A stretch of 64,000 nt of DNA, from contig JADGJG010000013.1 in the NCBI GenBank assembly GCA_027596195.1, positions 1-64,000 on the forward strand, given 5' to 3'. The notes below the pieces were generated by a model that ran no database searches, was not told the origin of the DNA, and was given only the letters and a program-made list of their open reading frames with translations. This document shows positions 35,092 to 43,979 of the stretch, one piece after another. The position numbers and the translations under genes were made by a program. Numbering within the stretch: the first letter of the stretch is position 1; every line of letters begins with the position of its first letter. The DNA comes from Podochytrium sp. JEL0797. Taxonomy: Eukaryota > Chytridiomycota > Chytridiomycetes > Chytridiales > Chytriomycetaceae.

Positions 35092-35191
35092 GTTGAAGGG
35101 GCTTGGGGATGTCGAGAGATTCGCAAAAAGAAAAACAAGACGGTCGATTGCGGGTCGATTCGAGTCTTGGATTCGAGTCCATTCACAGAGT

Positions 35192-35569
35192 TTATTTGGC
35201 ACCAAACGATGCAGCAAACTCATCCATCCTCTTCGCCATCTCCACATCGCGTGCACTGACTTTGTTGCCCGCATCGTGGGTCGTCAAGACCACATCGACC
35301 CGGTTGTACACATTGAACCATTCGGGGTGGTGATCGCTCTTCTCCGCCACGAGAGCCACGCGGTTCATGAAGGCCCAGGCTTCGCTAAAGTCCTTGAATC
35401 GGAACGCCTTGGTCAGGGCTTCCTTTTGTCGGTCGGAGTGTGGTTGCAGGGTCCAGCCGTGTGTGAGGAGGGGGGTGACGTGGGTGGAGTGTTCAGAGGG
35501 AGTGAGTGCACGGATCGTCATGGTGCGGGGGCTGGAAGAGAACAATCGGCGTGACGAAGAAGCGAGCAT
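35192..35569 (-). CDS. Pterin-4a-carbinolamine dehydratase
   Basis: It dehydrates 4a-hydroxytetrahydrobiopterin, recycling the pterin cofactor of aromatic amino acid hydroxylases. The 125-residue protein carries the family signature [20 protein letters not shown] and then a His in [10 protein letters not shown]; the catalytic His-His and distal His are all present. The first 16 residues ([16 protein letters not shown]) are Ser/Arg rich with no acidic residue and look like a mitochondrial presequence; MTIRALTPS downstream would give the cytosolic form. Single exon, 100 bp upstream of the Rieske gene, same strand. Confidence 0.9.
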   Translation of the reverse strand: MLASSSRRLFSSSPRTMTIRALTPSEHSTHVTPLLTHGWTLQPHSDRQKEALTKAFRFKDFSEAWAFMNRVALVAEKSDHHPEWFNVYNRVDVVLTTHDAGNKVSARDVEMAKRMDEFAASFGAK

Positions 35570-35707
35570 CCGAGTTTGGCCGGGTGTTTTTTTTTTGGAG
35601 ATCGCGAACGATTCCGCCGAAACTCTTCGGATCACCCCGCCTTTCAACAGCTCTCCAACGCGTTCGCGTTCCATCATCACATATTTATATCTTATTCAAA
35701 TCGGTAT

Positions 35708-36635
35708 TCACAACTTCGAAGCAGCCTTCTTGGACGCGTTGTACGCTTCGCGTTTGGCAGCCGCATCCGCCTGAGCCCTTTCCAACGCCACGGACATGGG
35801 ACCTGCGAGCCATTCACCGCCATCCACAACATGAATCGTACCCGTCACAAGCGCCGCAGCTTCCGAGAGCAAATACAGTGTCGCGAATTCGATATCTCTG
35901 ATCTTTCCAAACCGTTTGAGCGGAATCGCGTCGAGATACGAGTCCCTCATTCCATCGGGTGTCAGTTTGGACATTCCAACCGTGTCTTCAATCGGACCCG
36001 GCGCGATCGCATTCACACGGATTCCGTATTTCCCCCACTCAAGGGCCAAGACTTTTGTGAGAGCATCCACGCCAGCCTTTGCAGCGCAAGCGTGAGCCAT
36101 CATCGGAGTACCCTTGTACTGCAGGGTTGCCGACACGTTGAGAATGGCGCCCTTTGTCTTTTTGAGGAAGGGAAGGACGGCCTTGGCCGCGTTGAAGGTG
36201 CCCACGAGGTCAATGTCAATGACTGTTTGGAACGCGTTCGTGGACAGCGATTCGGCGTCGCAGAGAAAGTTTCCTGCGGCGCCGCAGATCTAGAGACTCG
36301 TTAGTGGATGGTTAGAGAAATAACAAAATCACCAGATAGTCGATTCTCGCGCACTTCTCGACTGTTTCCAACACGGCCTTGTCCAGCTGTTCCTTGTTTC
36401 TCACGTCTGTGGACAGGGCAAGCACGACGACGCCCTTCCCAGCGACTGCCCTGATTTGCTCTGCGGCCGAATCCAACTTCTCTTTTGTGCGCCCCACCAG
36501 GGCCACGCTGCAGCCATGTCTTGCGAGCGCCGTCGCCATGCCCAGGCAGATGCCGCTGCCGCCGCCAGTCACAACGGCGACTTTGCCAGAAAAGAGGTCT
36601 GTTTGGAACACAGAGGAGGTGGCGTGTGGCGTCAT
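35708..36635 (-). CDS. Peroxisomal 2,4-dienoyl-CoA reductase (SDR)
   Basis: It reduces 2,4-dienoyl-CoA with NADPH so that polyunsaturated fatty acids can be beta-oxidised. It has the Rossmann motif VTGGGSGICLGMA and the DECR-type blocks ICGAAGNFLC, SATLQYKGTPMMAHACAAKAGVDALTK and VNAIAPGPIEDTVG. As in other DECRs, the usual SDR Tyr-x3-Lys is changed and Lys stands in AAKAG. The last three residues are SKL, a classical PTS1 peroxisome signal, which matches the PEX14 import machinery encoded at 2078-3292. One intron (about 36290-36335) joins ARIDYL to ICGAAGNF. Length is about 293 residues, normal for the peroxisomal form. Confidence 0.93.
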
Positions 36636-36664
36636 TTTTGATTTTCAGTTTTCTTTCGGGTGCG

Positions 36665-37882
36665 TTACTCAGAGATCTCTCGAATCATTTCCCCAATTTG
36701 CATAAAGCTCGGGCGCAACTCAGAATCGGCATGCCAACACTGCTCCACTAAATCCCGCCATCCTTTTCTCACTCCCCCAACAGAGTCAGACCCCGGAAAC
36801 GCAGGTCGCCCACCCCGCAATACAGCTTCCCGCACGCGTTGCGCCGTCGGCAAGTCACCAAAGGGTCGTTCGAGAAACAAGATTTCGAACGCAGTCATGC
36901 CAAAGGAATAAACGTCATGCGCAAGGGTTGGTTCGTATTCCTCCTCTGTAACAAAAGATTCCGGTGGCGCGTAATGAGCGGGTCCGCATGGAGTACCGCG
37001 TGGTTGATTCGCATCAGGCTTCTCACAAAGCTGTTTTGACAGTCCAAAATCGCCAATCCGCACGTGCCCGTCGTAATCTGCTTTCAAGATTCAAAAACAA
37101 CCCCCCCAAACCCAAACCAACTCACCCAAAAACAAATTCTCAGGCCTCAAATCCAAATGCACAACAGGCGGATTCTGCGAATGCAAATACACCATCCCTT
37201 CACACGTTTCCGTCACCCACTTTTCCCGCCTCCCAACCGCAATCACCCTGCGACCCCTCAACACCTCCGCAACACTCACCTCCATCCGTTCCATCACAAC
37301 CACAGGCTCCCCAACCCCATCCACAACCCCAATCCCGAGCAGAGGAACCAAACACGGATGATCCCATGTGTGCCACAAGTCGAGGATATCCACGGCGGGG
37401 TGTGTGAATCGAGATCGAATCAAGTCTTCGTGCAAGTCGGTATGATCCAGGGGTATAGAATTCGAGTGAATGTTGAATGCACGCGCACATTTGATGGCGA
37501 CTGGGCGCGAATCGAGTGTGCCGGCGTACACTTGCGCGTGTCCGCCTTCGCCAAGCGACAGGGTCTTATCGATGGTTAACCCCGTTCCAGGAACGATATA
37601 CGGAACTCTCTTCTTCAAATCCTCTTGGTGAACCACGACCGTGGGTTCCTCTTGGGGGAAAGAGACAGACGACAGGTTCGAGAGTGCAAACGCTTCCTCG
37701 ATCGAAAGGCCGCCAAGGGACATGTGTGTGACCACGTTTTGGGCGGATTCGAGTTCGGTAAGGGTTGGGGGTCGGGAGTCGGTGTAGAGGGTGTGGAGGA
37801 AGGCGGCGTGGTGGGCGGCGAGGGCGAGTGGGGTGGTCGGGATCATCGCATCTTTTTTTGAACAGCTTCGCGAAGCCATCAT
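36665..37882 (-). CDS. Protein kinase, TKL-like
   Basis: An N-terminal region of about 85 residues without known motif is followed by a kinase domain. The glycine loop is LGEGGHAQVYAG, the ATP Lys is in VAIKCAR, the catalytic loop is VHLDLRPENLF, the Mg loop DFG is in RIGDFGLSKQ and the activation segment ends GPAHYAPPES. Substrate-lobe blocks (DVYSFGMTAFEILF, WRDLVEQCWHADSELRPSF) are TKL/Tyr-kinase style. Two changes stand out: HLD in place of HRD, and Arg where Ser/Thr kinases usually have Lys (DLRPEN). It may still be active since Asp, DFG and Lys remain. One intron of about 60 nt (near 37080-37125) follows ENLFL. It is divergent from the epimerase gene. Confidence 0.85.
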
Positions 37883-38008
37883 GTTGATTTGGCAATATGC
37901 TTCACTTCGCAATAAACTCTTTACTAAGCCTCATAGAGAAGGATATCAGAGGCTGGTCGCGTCCAAACCAAAAATCACTCGCAAAGTTCAACCATACTAC
38001 CGCATAAC

Positions 38009-39073
38009 ATGACACACGAAACGTCCTCACCTGCAACTTCGACGAATGCACCCTCGTCAGCAAACTCACCTTCATCACCAACCGTCCTTGTCACCGGCTC
38101 CTCAGGCCACCTCGGCACCGCTCTGATGCTCTCACTCCCATCCCTCGGATTTGTTCCTGTGGGCATCGACCTCCTCCCCTCCCCCACAACGCACCACGTT
38201 GGTTCCATCTCAGACTCAAACTTCATCTCCAGCGTATTCGCGCAACACCCATCACTCACCCACGTTCTCCACACGGCCACGCTGCACAAGCCACACATTG
38301 GCAGCCACTCCACACAAGATTTCATCGAAACCAACATCAAGGGAACCCAAGTCCTCCTCGACTGTGTCCAAAAATGTCCCCACCTCGAATCCTTCATATT
38401 CATCAGCACCACCAGCGCGTTCGGCGCCGCCCTCACGTCCAAGCCAGACTCCCCCGCCACCTGGATCTCCGAATCCATCACCCCGATCCCCAAAAACATC
38501 TACGGCGCCACCAAATGCACCGCAGAAGACCTCTGCTACCTCACCCACAAATCCACACACCTCCCCGTCCTCATCCTCCGCACGTCGCGGTTCTTTCCCG
38601 AAGCGGACGACGACGAAACGAAGCGTGATTCCATGTGCGATGAGAACCTCAAGGTTCTTGAACTCTCTCATCGACGGTGTGATGTTGCTGACATTGTTGC
38701 CGCGTGTCACTGCGCCATGATCCACGCGAAACGGGTTGGGTTCGGCCGGTTCGTGATTAGCGCGACGACACCGTTCCACAACGATCCACCCACGCTTCGA
38801 TTGTTGAATGAGAACCCCGAACAAGCGGTTTTGCAAGTTTGTCCGAACGCGGTTGCCGTGTTTGCCGAGAAGGGGTGGAAATTCCCTGCCCGCGTGGACC
38901 GCGTGTATGATTCGAGGAAGGCGGTGGAGGTGTTGGAGTGGAACCCTGTGTATACGTTTGCGCGTGCGGTGGAGTGTGTGTCGAGGGGGGAGGAGTGGAG
39001 AAGCGCGTTGTCGATTCGGGTGGGGAAGAAGGGGTATCATGATGTGACAACGGGCGTTTATACCACGCGTTAA
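38009..39073 (+). CDS. NAD-dependent epimerase/dehydratase-like (extended SDR)
   Basis: Single exon, 354 residues. A Ser/Thr-rich N-terminus (about 24 residues) precedes the Rossmann start VLVTGSSGHLGTALM. The catalytic site is Ser-Thr-Thr in FIFISTTSAFG and the Tyr-Lys pair in NIYGATKCTAEDLC (YxxxK). LRTSRFFPE fits the substrate-binding part. The C-terminal third (FVISATTPFHNDPP, VYDSRKAVEVLEWNP) is typical of sugar-nucleotide or steroid-type extended SDRs, but the substrate cannot be told. A 115-bp relic resembling residues around CDVADIVAACHCAMIHAKR lies at 40510-40624. Codon use is very C-rich. Confidence 0.82.
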   Translation: MTHETSSPATSTNAPSSANSPSSPTVLVTGSSGHLGTALMLSLPSLGFVPVGIDLLPSPTTHHVGSISDSNFISSVFAQHPSLTHVLHTATLHKPHIGSHSTQDFIETNIKGTQVLLDCVQKCPHLESFIFISTTSAFGAALTSKPDSPATWISESITPIPKNIYGATKCTAEDLCYLTHKSTHLPVLILRTSRFFPEADDDETKRDSMCDENLKVLELSHRRCDVADIVAACHCAMIHAKRVGFGRFVISATTPFHNDPPTLRLLNENPEQAVLQVCPNAVAVFAEKGWKFPARVDRVYDSRKAVEVLEWNPVYTFARAVECVSRGEEWRSALSIRVGKKGYHDVTTGVYTTR

Positions 39074-39625
39074 GAGACGATATACAGAAATATGACTAGT
39101 CTACAATTCCTCAGCTCTTCATATCAGCGGGCCCTTATCCTCCTCACACATCACGCCACACCCAGCTCCCTATCACATGATTCGCGCACATCAACCCCAT
39201 CGCCGCCGCCCCATGCCCCCTTAGTGCCTGCCACCCTACCTCCCGCCGCCATTTGCCGCGGATTGAGCGGCCTTCTTTGGCATCACGAATCCTTTGGTTG
39301 GCAACTTGATACCGCAGGCCGGGTTCGGGGCAAACACTGGAGACGACGGTGGGAGTGCCTAGAATATGAAACTCCTCCAACATCGAAAGACACCCTCCTC
39401 TTTCTTTCGATATTGACAATGAAGGAATTATTTACTATAAGGGGGGGAATCCGTATTTTCTGGCAGGGGGGGGGGGGGGGGGGGGGTTAATCCAAAAAGG
39501 AGTACTAGATTAAAGTGTTGAATGAAATACACGTAAATGTTTATTCAAAAAAATATTCTAAAATTATAGTATAAATTCGAAAAAGAAATCCTCTTCAATG
39601 CGTCTCAACAATCAACGACGCGCTC
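39074..39625. other. Intergenic with long poly-G tracts
   Basis: A run of about 21 G occupies 39466-39486, with a shorter 7-G run near 39441. On the minus strand around 39240-39375 a short open piece (a TTCTAG acceptor, then PVFAPNPACGIKLPTKGFV.. to a stop) resembles a lone 3' exon, but no upstream partner is visible. No gene is supported. Poly-G length may also be a sequencing uncertainty. Confidence 0.45.
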
Positions 39626-39979
39626 TCAAACAGTATATTCAGGCGGTCGGACCCCCCCAGAATCCCCTTCCACCTCACCCCCCTCCCGCTCATACCGCGG
39701 CAAAGTCGGCACCCGCTGCATATTATAATACCCCGGCACAGGCCCCAGACCCGGATCCGCTTCCAAATCGGACACCCACAGCCGCCCGGGCAAAGCCTCT
39801 TCATCCACCTTTTCGATTTTGAAAAAGGATAGCATGTATTTGAAGAGGTAAATGGTGGCCATGATGCTGAGGAGGACGAGGGTTACGGCGAGGATGATGG
39901 TGGTTGTTGCTTTTGAAAAGTAAGGGCTCAGTGATGCGTTTGGAGGAGCGGTGGTGCTATCGGGGTGTGGGATGTCCAT
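39626..39979 (-). CDS. Small single-pass membrane protein with LPRY and PPEY motifs (copy 1)
   Basis: Taking ATG 39979 (MDIPHPDST) gives 117 residues and matches the starts of both paralogues. A single membrane segment (ATTTIILAVTLVLLSIMATIYLFKYML) is followed by a conserved juxtamembrane block (ALPGRLWVSDLEADPGLGPV, then PGYYNM), LPRYEREG, an acidic Gly-rich linker and a C-terminal RPPEYTV. There is no signal peptide; a short luminal or outer N-terminus and a cytoplasmic tail are the likely topology. PPxY and LPxY are ligands of WW domains in NEDD4/Rsp5 ubiquitin ligases, so this looks like a ligase adaptor. That role is inferred, not shown. Frame upstream of the ATG is open but unlike the paralogues. 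Confidence 0.72.
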   Translation of the reverse strand: MDIPHPDSTTAPPNASLSPYFSKATTTIILAVTLVLLSIMATIYLFKYMLSFFKIEKVDEEALPGRLWVSDLEADPGLGPVPGYYNMQRVPTLPRYEREGGEVEGDSGGVRPPEYTV

Positions 39980-40509
39980 TCTAATGAAACTAAATCTTGC
40001 ACGGCTTTTCGAATGCCTGGGGAATGTCGAACCCAACGAGGTGGCGTAACTGATCATTTTTACAAGGTTAAAGATAAGCGTTAATCAATGTCAGAATTGC
40101 TCATTTTCTTTTCCTTTGGACCCTCAAGATTAAAATGAACGCAACCGTGCTTGGAGTCGCCTCGTGCATATGCCGAGTATGGTGGGCTTTCAGAGTCGTG
40201 CTGGACGGAAGTCCGAAATCAATCCGAAGAGGTGCGTCGTTGGCGACGCGAGAAAGTCCAGGTCCACACGAACCAAATCCCAGTGCTTTTCGGAGCAGAG
40301 TTTCTTGAAGCTCGATTCGATTTTGACGCGGTATCTGCGTGCGTGGCAAGCAGCAATTTTATCTGCTCGAACTATTTTCTAAAAAACGCGAATCGTAACA
40401 CTACCTGCTGCAAAACTTCCACACTTAAAACTGTGATATTTTGTGGAGAGAAGAAAAGAAGGTTGGACGGAATATTTGAATTGCGCCACCAAGAATCAGT
40501 TATCTATCG

Positions 40510-40624
40510 CCCTGCCACTGCGTCCTGTGATATAGTCCACATTATCACATCGCACCATCGCACCATGATACACGCAAAGCGGCTCAGTTTTGCGCGTCTC
40601 GTCATCAACACACAAATGCCCTAG
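40510..40624 (+). pseudogene. Relic of the epimerase-like gene
   Basis: The plus strand encodes CDIVHIITSHHRTMIHAKR and then LSFARLVINTQMP. This aligns with CDVADIVAACHCAMIHAKRVG and GFGRFVISATTPF in the intact gene at 38009-39073, 1.8 kb upstream in the same orientation. It is truncated at both ends and has diverged more than the Ap4A fragment. It stops after Pro. It cannot encode enzyme. Confidence 0.65.
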
Positions 40625-40752
40625 GGGTTTTAGAGATTATTGAGCGAGAATCCCAGGCCAAGCGTTTTCCTTTCAGCTGTTTATTGAAAACTAATCTACA
40701 TAAGATATAATGTCGTGCAGGCTCAAAATTTGATCAATCCAAGCGCGCGCTC

Positions 40753-41082
40753 TCAAACCGAATATTCGGGCGGTCGCGTCACCCCAGAGTCTCCTTCCAT
40801 ACCGCTCCCCTCCCGCTCATACCGCGGCAAAGACATCACCTGCTGCATGCTATAATACCCAGGCGCAGGTCCCGTCCCCGATTCCGCTTCCGCATCCGAC
40901 ACCCACAGCCGCCCAGGCAGAGCCTCTGGGTCTTCCTTTTGGTCGACTTTGAAATAGACTAGCACGTACTTGATGAGGTAAAAGACGGCCATGATGCCGA
41001 GCAAGATGATCGACATTGCGAGGATGTACTGGCTGAGGAAGGAGGAGAGAGGAGAAGCAGAATTGGGGTGTGGGATGTCCAT
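40753..41082 (-). CDS. Small single-pass membrane protein with LPRY and PPEY motifs (copy 2)
   Basis: A 109-residue paralogue of the protein at 39626. It starts MDIPHPNSASP, has one membrane segment (ILAMSIILLGIMAVFYLIKYVLV), then ALPGRLWVSDAEAESGTGPA with PGYYSM, LPRYEREG and the C-terminus TRPPEYSV. The conserved juxtamembrane block and both Tyr motifs keep the same spacing (about 17 residues between LPRY and PPEY) while the N-terminal and linker regions have drifted. This pattern argues that the tail motifs are under selection. The frame is uninterrupted. Confidence 0.75.
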   Translation of the reverse strand: MDIPHPNSASPLSSFLSQYILAMSIILLGIMAVFYLIKYVLVYFKVDQKEDPEALPGRLWVSDAEAESGTGPAPGYYSMQQVMSLPRYEREGSGMEGDSGVTRPPEYSV

Positions 41083-41946
41083 TTCTCTGAAACTAAATAT
41101 TTATGTGCTGCAAAAGCTCGCAAAGGCGTTTGAATATGGGATCAGTTGTGGGGGAACGTGTCGAACCCAGTGATGGCGTGTCAAGGATGCAGGGGGAAAA
41201 GGGTTCGTTTGACGTACCTTTGCAGCTCTCGTTAATTCAAACATTCGTCAGGATGAAGAAATGTGCCTATTCCTATTGGCCGGCACATCAACTTTGGCGC
41301 ACACACAATATCTTCCTTTACAATTTGACAGGTGGAAAAATTTTTAATTGACGCCTGTCAAGGGATGATGACAGCTATTCCTCCCCCATAAATGTATTGA
41401 ATTTTCAGGATCGCGAGGAGAAGAAGTTACGGGATCCAACGTTATTCCCCACAACCGCTTAGTCGTCTCGATTGAGAACGATGTGACTGCAGTTAGGGAT
41501 GAATAATTTTGTTTTATGCGATTGAGAATAAAAGGATCTGAGTTGGTTTGGGATGAAGTTACGTGTTTAGCTATAGCTGCTTTCAGCTTCTGCGCCAGGT
41601 GCGCGCGCCAAAACCAGCGGACCTTTAACGCCACCGAATGTTTTTCTGGCACGGTTGAAAATTACTGGTGGCGGATGGGAGTACATACATGTTGCAGCCG
41701 GTTGTTTATTTGAACCTTGCCATCTACCTCGTTGTTATTCTTCGGATTCGTAACTTTGGTGGCATTTCCGGCTTCCCGGCCCGGTTTGGTGGCGGATCGG
41801 GCGGAGTCAATTATTTTGAAGCAGGTTGTTACTCAGTATCTACCCTCGTGCTATGTAATTTCATGAAATTTTCTTTCCTCCACCTGACAGCATATAAATG
41901 TGGGTGATTCCGCTCAGAATCTTCATTCAAACCCAATCAGCCAACA
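41083..41946. other. Intergenic, no gene supported
   Basis: Short plus frames (41103-41351, 41516-41713, 41668-41907) have no recognisable features. The right end holds the TATA-like element of the double-psi barrel gene. I see no repeat or RNA gene. Confidence 0.5.
41893..41899 (+). promoter_or_regulatory. TATA box of the secreted double-psi barrel gene
   Basis: tataaat stands 48 bp before the ATG at 41947, preceded by a pyrimidine-rich stretch (ttttctttcctccacctgac). The position suits a core promoter. Confidence 0.5.
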
Positions 41947-42849
41947 ATGATCTTCTCTACTCTCAACTCTCTCGTTCTTTCCGCTGTTGCTCTCCAAGCT
42001 GCCGCCTTGCCAGCGACTTCCACAAACACGGCCGGATCCGAATGTGCCACTTTCGGAGAATGGGCCTGCGACGTGACGGAAACCGAACTCCTCCAGTGTG
42101 CCTATGGTCAAGCCGGACACACGCTTAATTGGCACGTTTCTGGAACTTCCTGCAACTATTGGAAAGAGTACCACGGCCTCGCTACCGCTGAAACCGTTGA
42201 AGCATCCACCACCACCACCACCAGCACCCAAGTTTCCGAAGCACCTGTTCAAACGGCGCCCACCCAAGGGACCACTGCGGTTGCTCCTGTTCCAACTTCC
42301 ACTGCCACCACCCCCGTGGTCGAACAACCCAAAACGACGACTACCCCTGCTGTTGAGCCACCGAAGACCACTACCCCTGCTGTCCAACCACCGACGACCA
42401 CGGCTCCGCCTCAACCACCCACCAGCTCCGCCAACATTCTAATCAGCGGATCTGGCTCCGGAACCTACTACTACGACATCTACAACCAAGTCTGCCCTGG
42501 GTTTACTCACTACGCCGAAAACCAGGGCATCACGGCTTGTGAGCCTTCCACGGGATACCAAACACTCGCCCAGCGCAACAACAACAATATCGTCGCAATC
42601 GCCGTGGACCAGTTGAGTGCCAACAAGGCCGGGTTGTGTGGTAAACGCGTGGTGGTCAAGTACAATGGGGAAGAGGTTGAGGGCACCTTTGTGGTTTGGG
42701 ACGCGTGTGTCGCGTGTACTGGTGGAGTCAAGATTGACTTTAGTTTGGGGGCTTTGGAGAAGATTGAGCCGGCTGCTTGTCATATGGGTGTGGTGCCGGG
42801 AATGAGCTGGGAGGTGACGGATGAGCAGGTGATTCCGTATGTTGCTTGA
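41947..42849 (+). CDS. Secreted protein: Cys-rich module, Thr/Pro linker, double-psi beta-barrel (RlpA/expansin-like)
   Basis: Signal peptide (NSLVLSAVALQAAALPA), then a Cys-rich module of about 40 residues (CATFGEWACDVTETELLQC ... LNWHVSGTSC) like those in the two chitinases. A Thr/Pro-rich linker of about 90 residues (TTTTPAVEPPKTTTPAVQPP) is probably O-glycosylated. The C-terminal domain of about 110 residues (YYYDIYNQVCPGFTHYAENQ, IVAIAVDQL, CGKRVVVKYNGEE, VVWDACVAC, IDFSLGALEKI) is a double-psi beta-barrel of the expansin/loosenin/RlpA kind. Related fungal proteins loosen or modify wall polysaccharide without hydrolysing it. Catalytic Asp in IDFS and WDAC context are kept. Single exon, 300 residues. 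Confidence 0.85.
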   Translation: MIFSTLNSLVLSAVALQAAALPATSTNTAGSECATFGEWACDVTETELLQCAYGQAGHTLNWHVSGTSCNYWKEYHGLATAETVEASTTTTTSTQVSEAPVQTAPTQGTTAVAPVPTSTATTPVVEQPKTTTTPAVEPPKTTTPAVQPPTTTAPPQPPTSSANILISGSGSGTYYYDIYNQVCPGFTHYAENQGITACEPSTGYQTLAQRNNNNIVAIAVDQLSANKAGLCGKRVVVKYNGEEVEGTFVVWDACVACTGGVKIDFSLGALEKIEPAACHMGVVPGMSWEVTDEQVIPYVA

Positions 42850-43078
42850 GCAAAGGGATTGCTAGCAAAGAAATAGAATTCGAATAAACAATATACCTAA
42901 TATTCCTATCACCCCTTCTTGAAATATGTGATTGTCACCTCGAAAATTCGCAAGGCAAGGCCTCCTTCAATTGAAAGCACATGCCCATAATACTTGAACA
43001 AGATCACAAAGGTGATTGGGGCATGGGGATGCTCCTTGGGGGTGCTCGTTGGATGAAATAAATATATTGATGGCGCCA

Positions 43079-43414
43079 TCAAACTACATATCCAGGCGGT
43101 CGCACCTCCCCATCACCCCCTTCCACCCCGCTCCCCTCCTGCTCATACCGCGGCAATGTCGGCACCCACTGTATATTATAATACCCCGGTACAGGTCCAA
43201 GTCCCGGATCCGCTTCCAAATCCGACACCCACAGCCGCCCAGGCAGTGACCGTCGGTCCTGTTTTTCGAATTTGAAAAAGTACGCTAGCACGTATTTGAC
43301 GAGTTGAATGGCAGCCAGGAAGCTGAGCAAGATGAGGGTTGTTGCGAGGATGATTCTAGTAGTTGGAGTGCCATTTGTAGAAGTGGTGTTGTTATCGGGG
43401 TGCGGGATGTCCAT
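43079..43414 (-). CDS. Small single-pass membrane protein with LPRY and PPGY motifs (copy 3)
   Basis: Third 111-residue paralogue (MDIPHPDNNTT). It has one membrane segment (RIILATTLILLSFLAAIQLVKYVLAYF), then SLPGRLWVSDLEADPGLGPV with PGYYNI, LPRYEQEG and C-terminus RPPGYVV. The PPxY core is kept although the middle residue is Gly instead of Glu. It is separated from copy 2 by the barrel gene, which is on the other strand. The juxtamembrane block is almost identical to copy 1, so copies 1 and 3 are the closer pair. Confidence 0.75.
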   Translation of the reverse strand: MDIPHPDNNTTSTNGTPTTRIILATTLILLSFLAAIQLVKYVLAYFFKFEKQDRRSLPGRLWVSDLEADPGLGPVPGYYNIQWVPTLPRYEQEGSGVEGGDGEVRPPGYVV

Positions 43415-43979
43415 TGTCGGAAACTGAATAGATTGTAAAAGGCTTTTGAAGTGTGGGGGTCGTGTCGAACCCAGTGATGATGGCGTATGTCTTCCAAGAT
43501 AACAAGTTCAGTGAAGGAAAAAAGGTTCATTTCCGCTTGCCTTTGACCTCGAGAAATGAGCATGTTGGCCTTAGGAGGAATGATCCACCAAAGCTGTTTG
43601 AAGCAGCTTTATCAAATGGCCGATGCTTGGCCCTCACATTTGCAGTTCAGCTGATGTCACGTGCGCCTCACAAGCCGGACACAAGCCAAAGGGGAAAGCA
43701 ATCAAAGTAATTCTGTTGGCTGACACCTGCACGCCCCTTTGCAAGCAGCATCTGTTCTGGCCACTTCCTACCTGACCAAATTTTCATAATTCTTCCCGTG
43801 AATCCCTAATCGGCAGAAATACGACGATCCTGCAGGGTGCCACTCAAATGTCACGAGTTTCGTCACGCGCATCGATCAGTTTCTTGTCGCGTGCTTGAAA
43901 GCTTTGCCATCTTCATCACGAGACATTGAAATGCGTATATATTCGGCCGCCCCTCGAGCTCTTTTCCAATCCACAACAA
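43415..43979. other. Intergenic with chitinase 2 promoter
   Basis: A plus frame at 43453-43710 has no domain and is not supported. At 43936-43943 the sequence tatatatt lies 37 bp before the chitinase 2 ATG and is a probable TATA box. Nothing else is evident. Confidence 0.5.
43936..43943 (+). promoter_or_regulatory. TATA-like element of chitinase 2
   Basis: tatatatt precedes a GC-rich leader (cggccgcccctcgagctctt) and the ATG at 43980. The spacing of 37 bp is short but usual for compact fungal genes. Confidence 0.45.

Noticed and set aside
39092..39490. Plus-strand frame ending in poly-Gly
   Set aside because: The C-terminus is just the poly-G tract; the rest is Ser/Pro/His-rich without features.
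43453..43710. Plus-strand 85-residue frame
   Set aside because: No recognisable features and poor coding character; intergenic.
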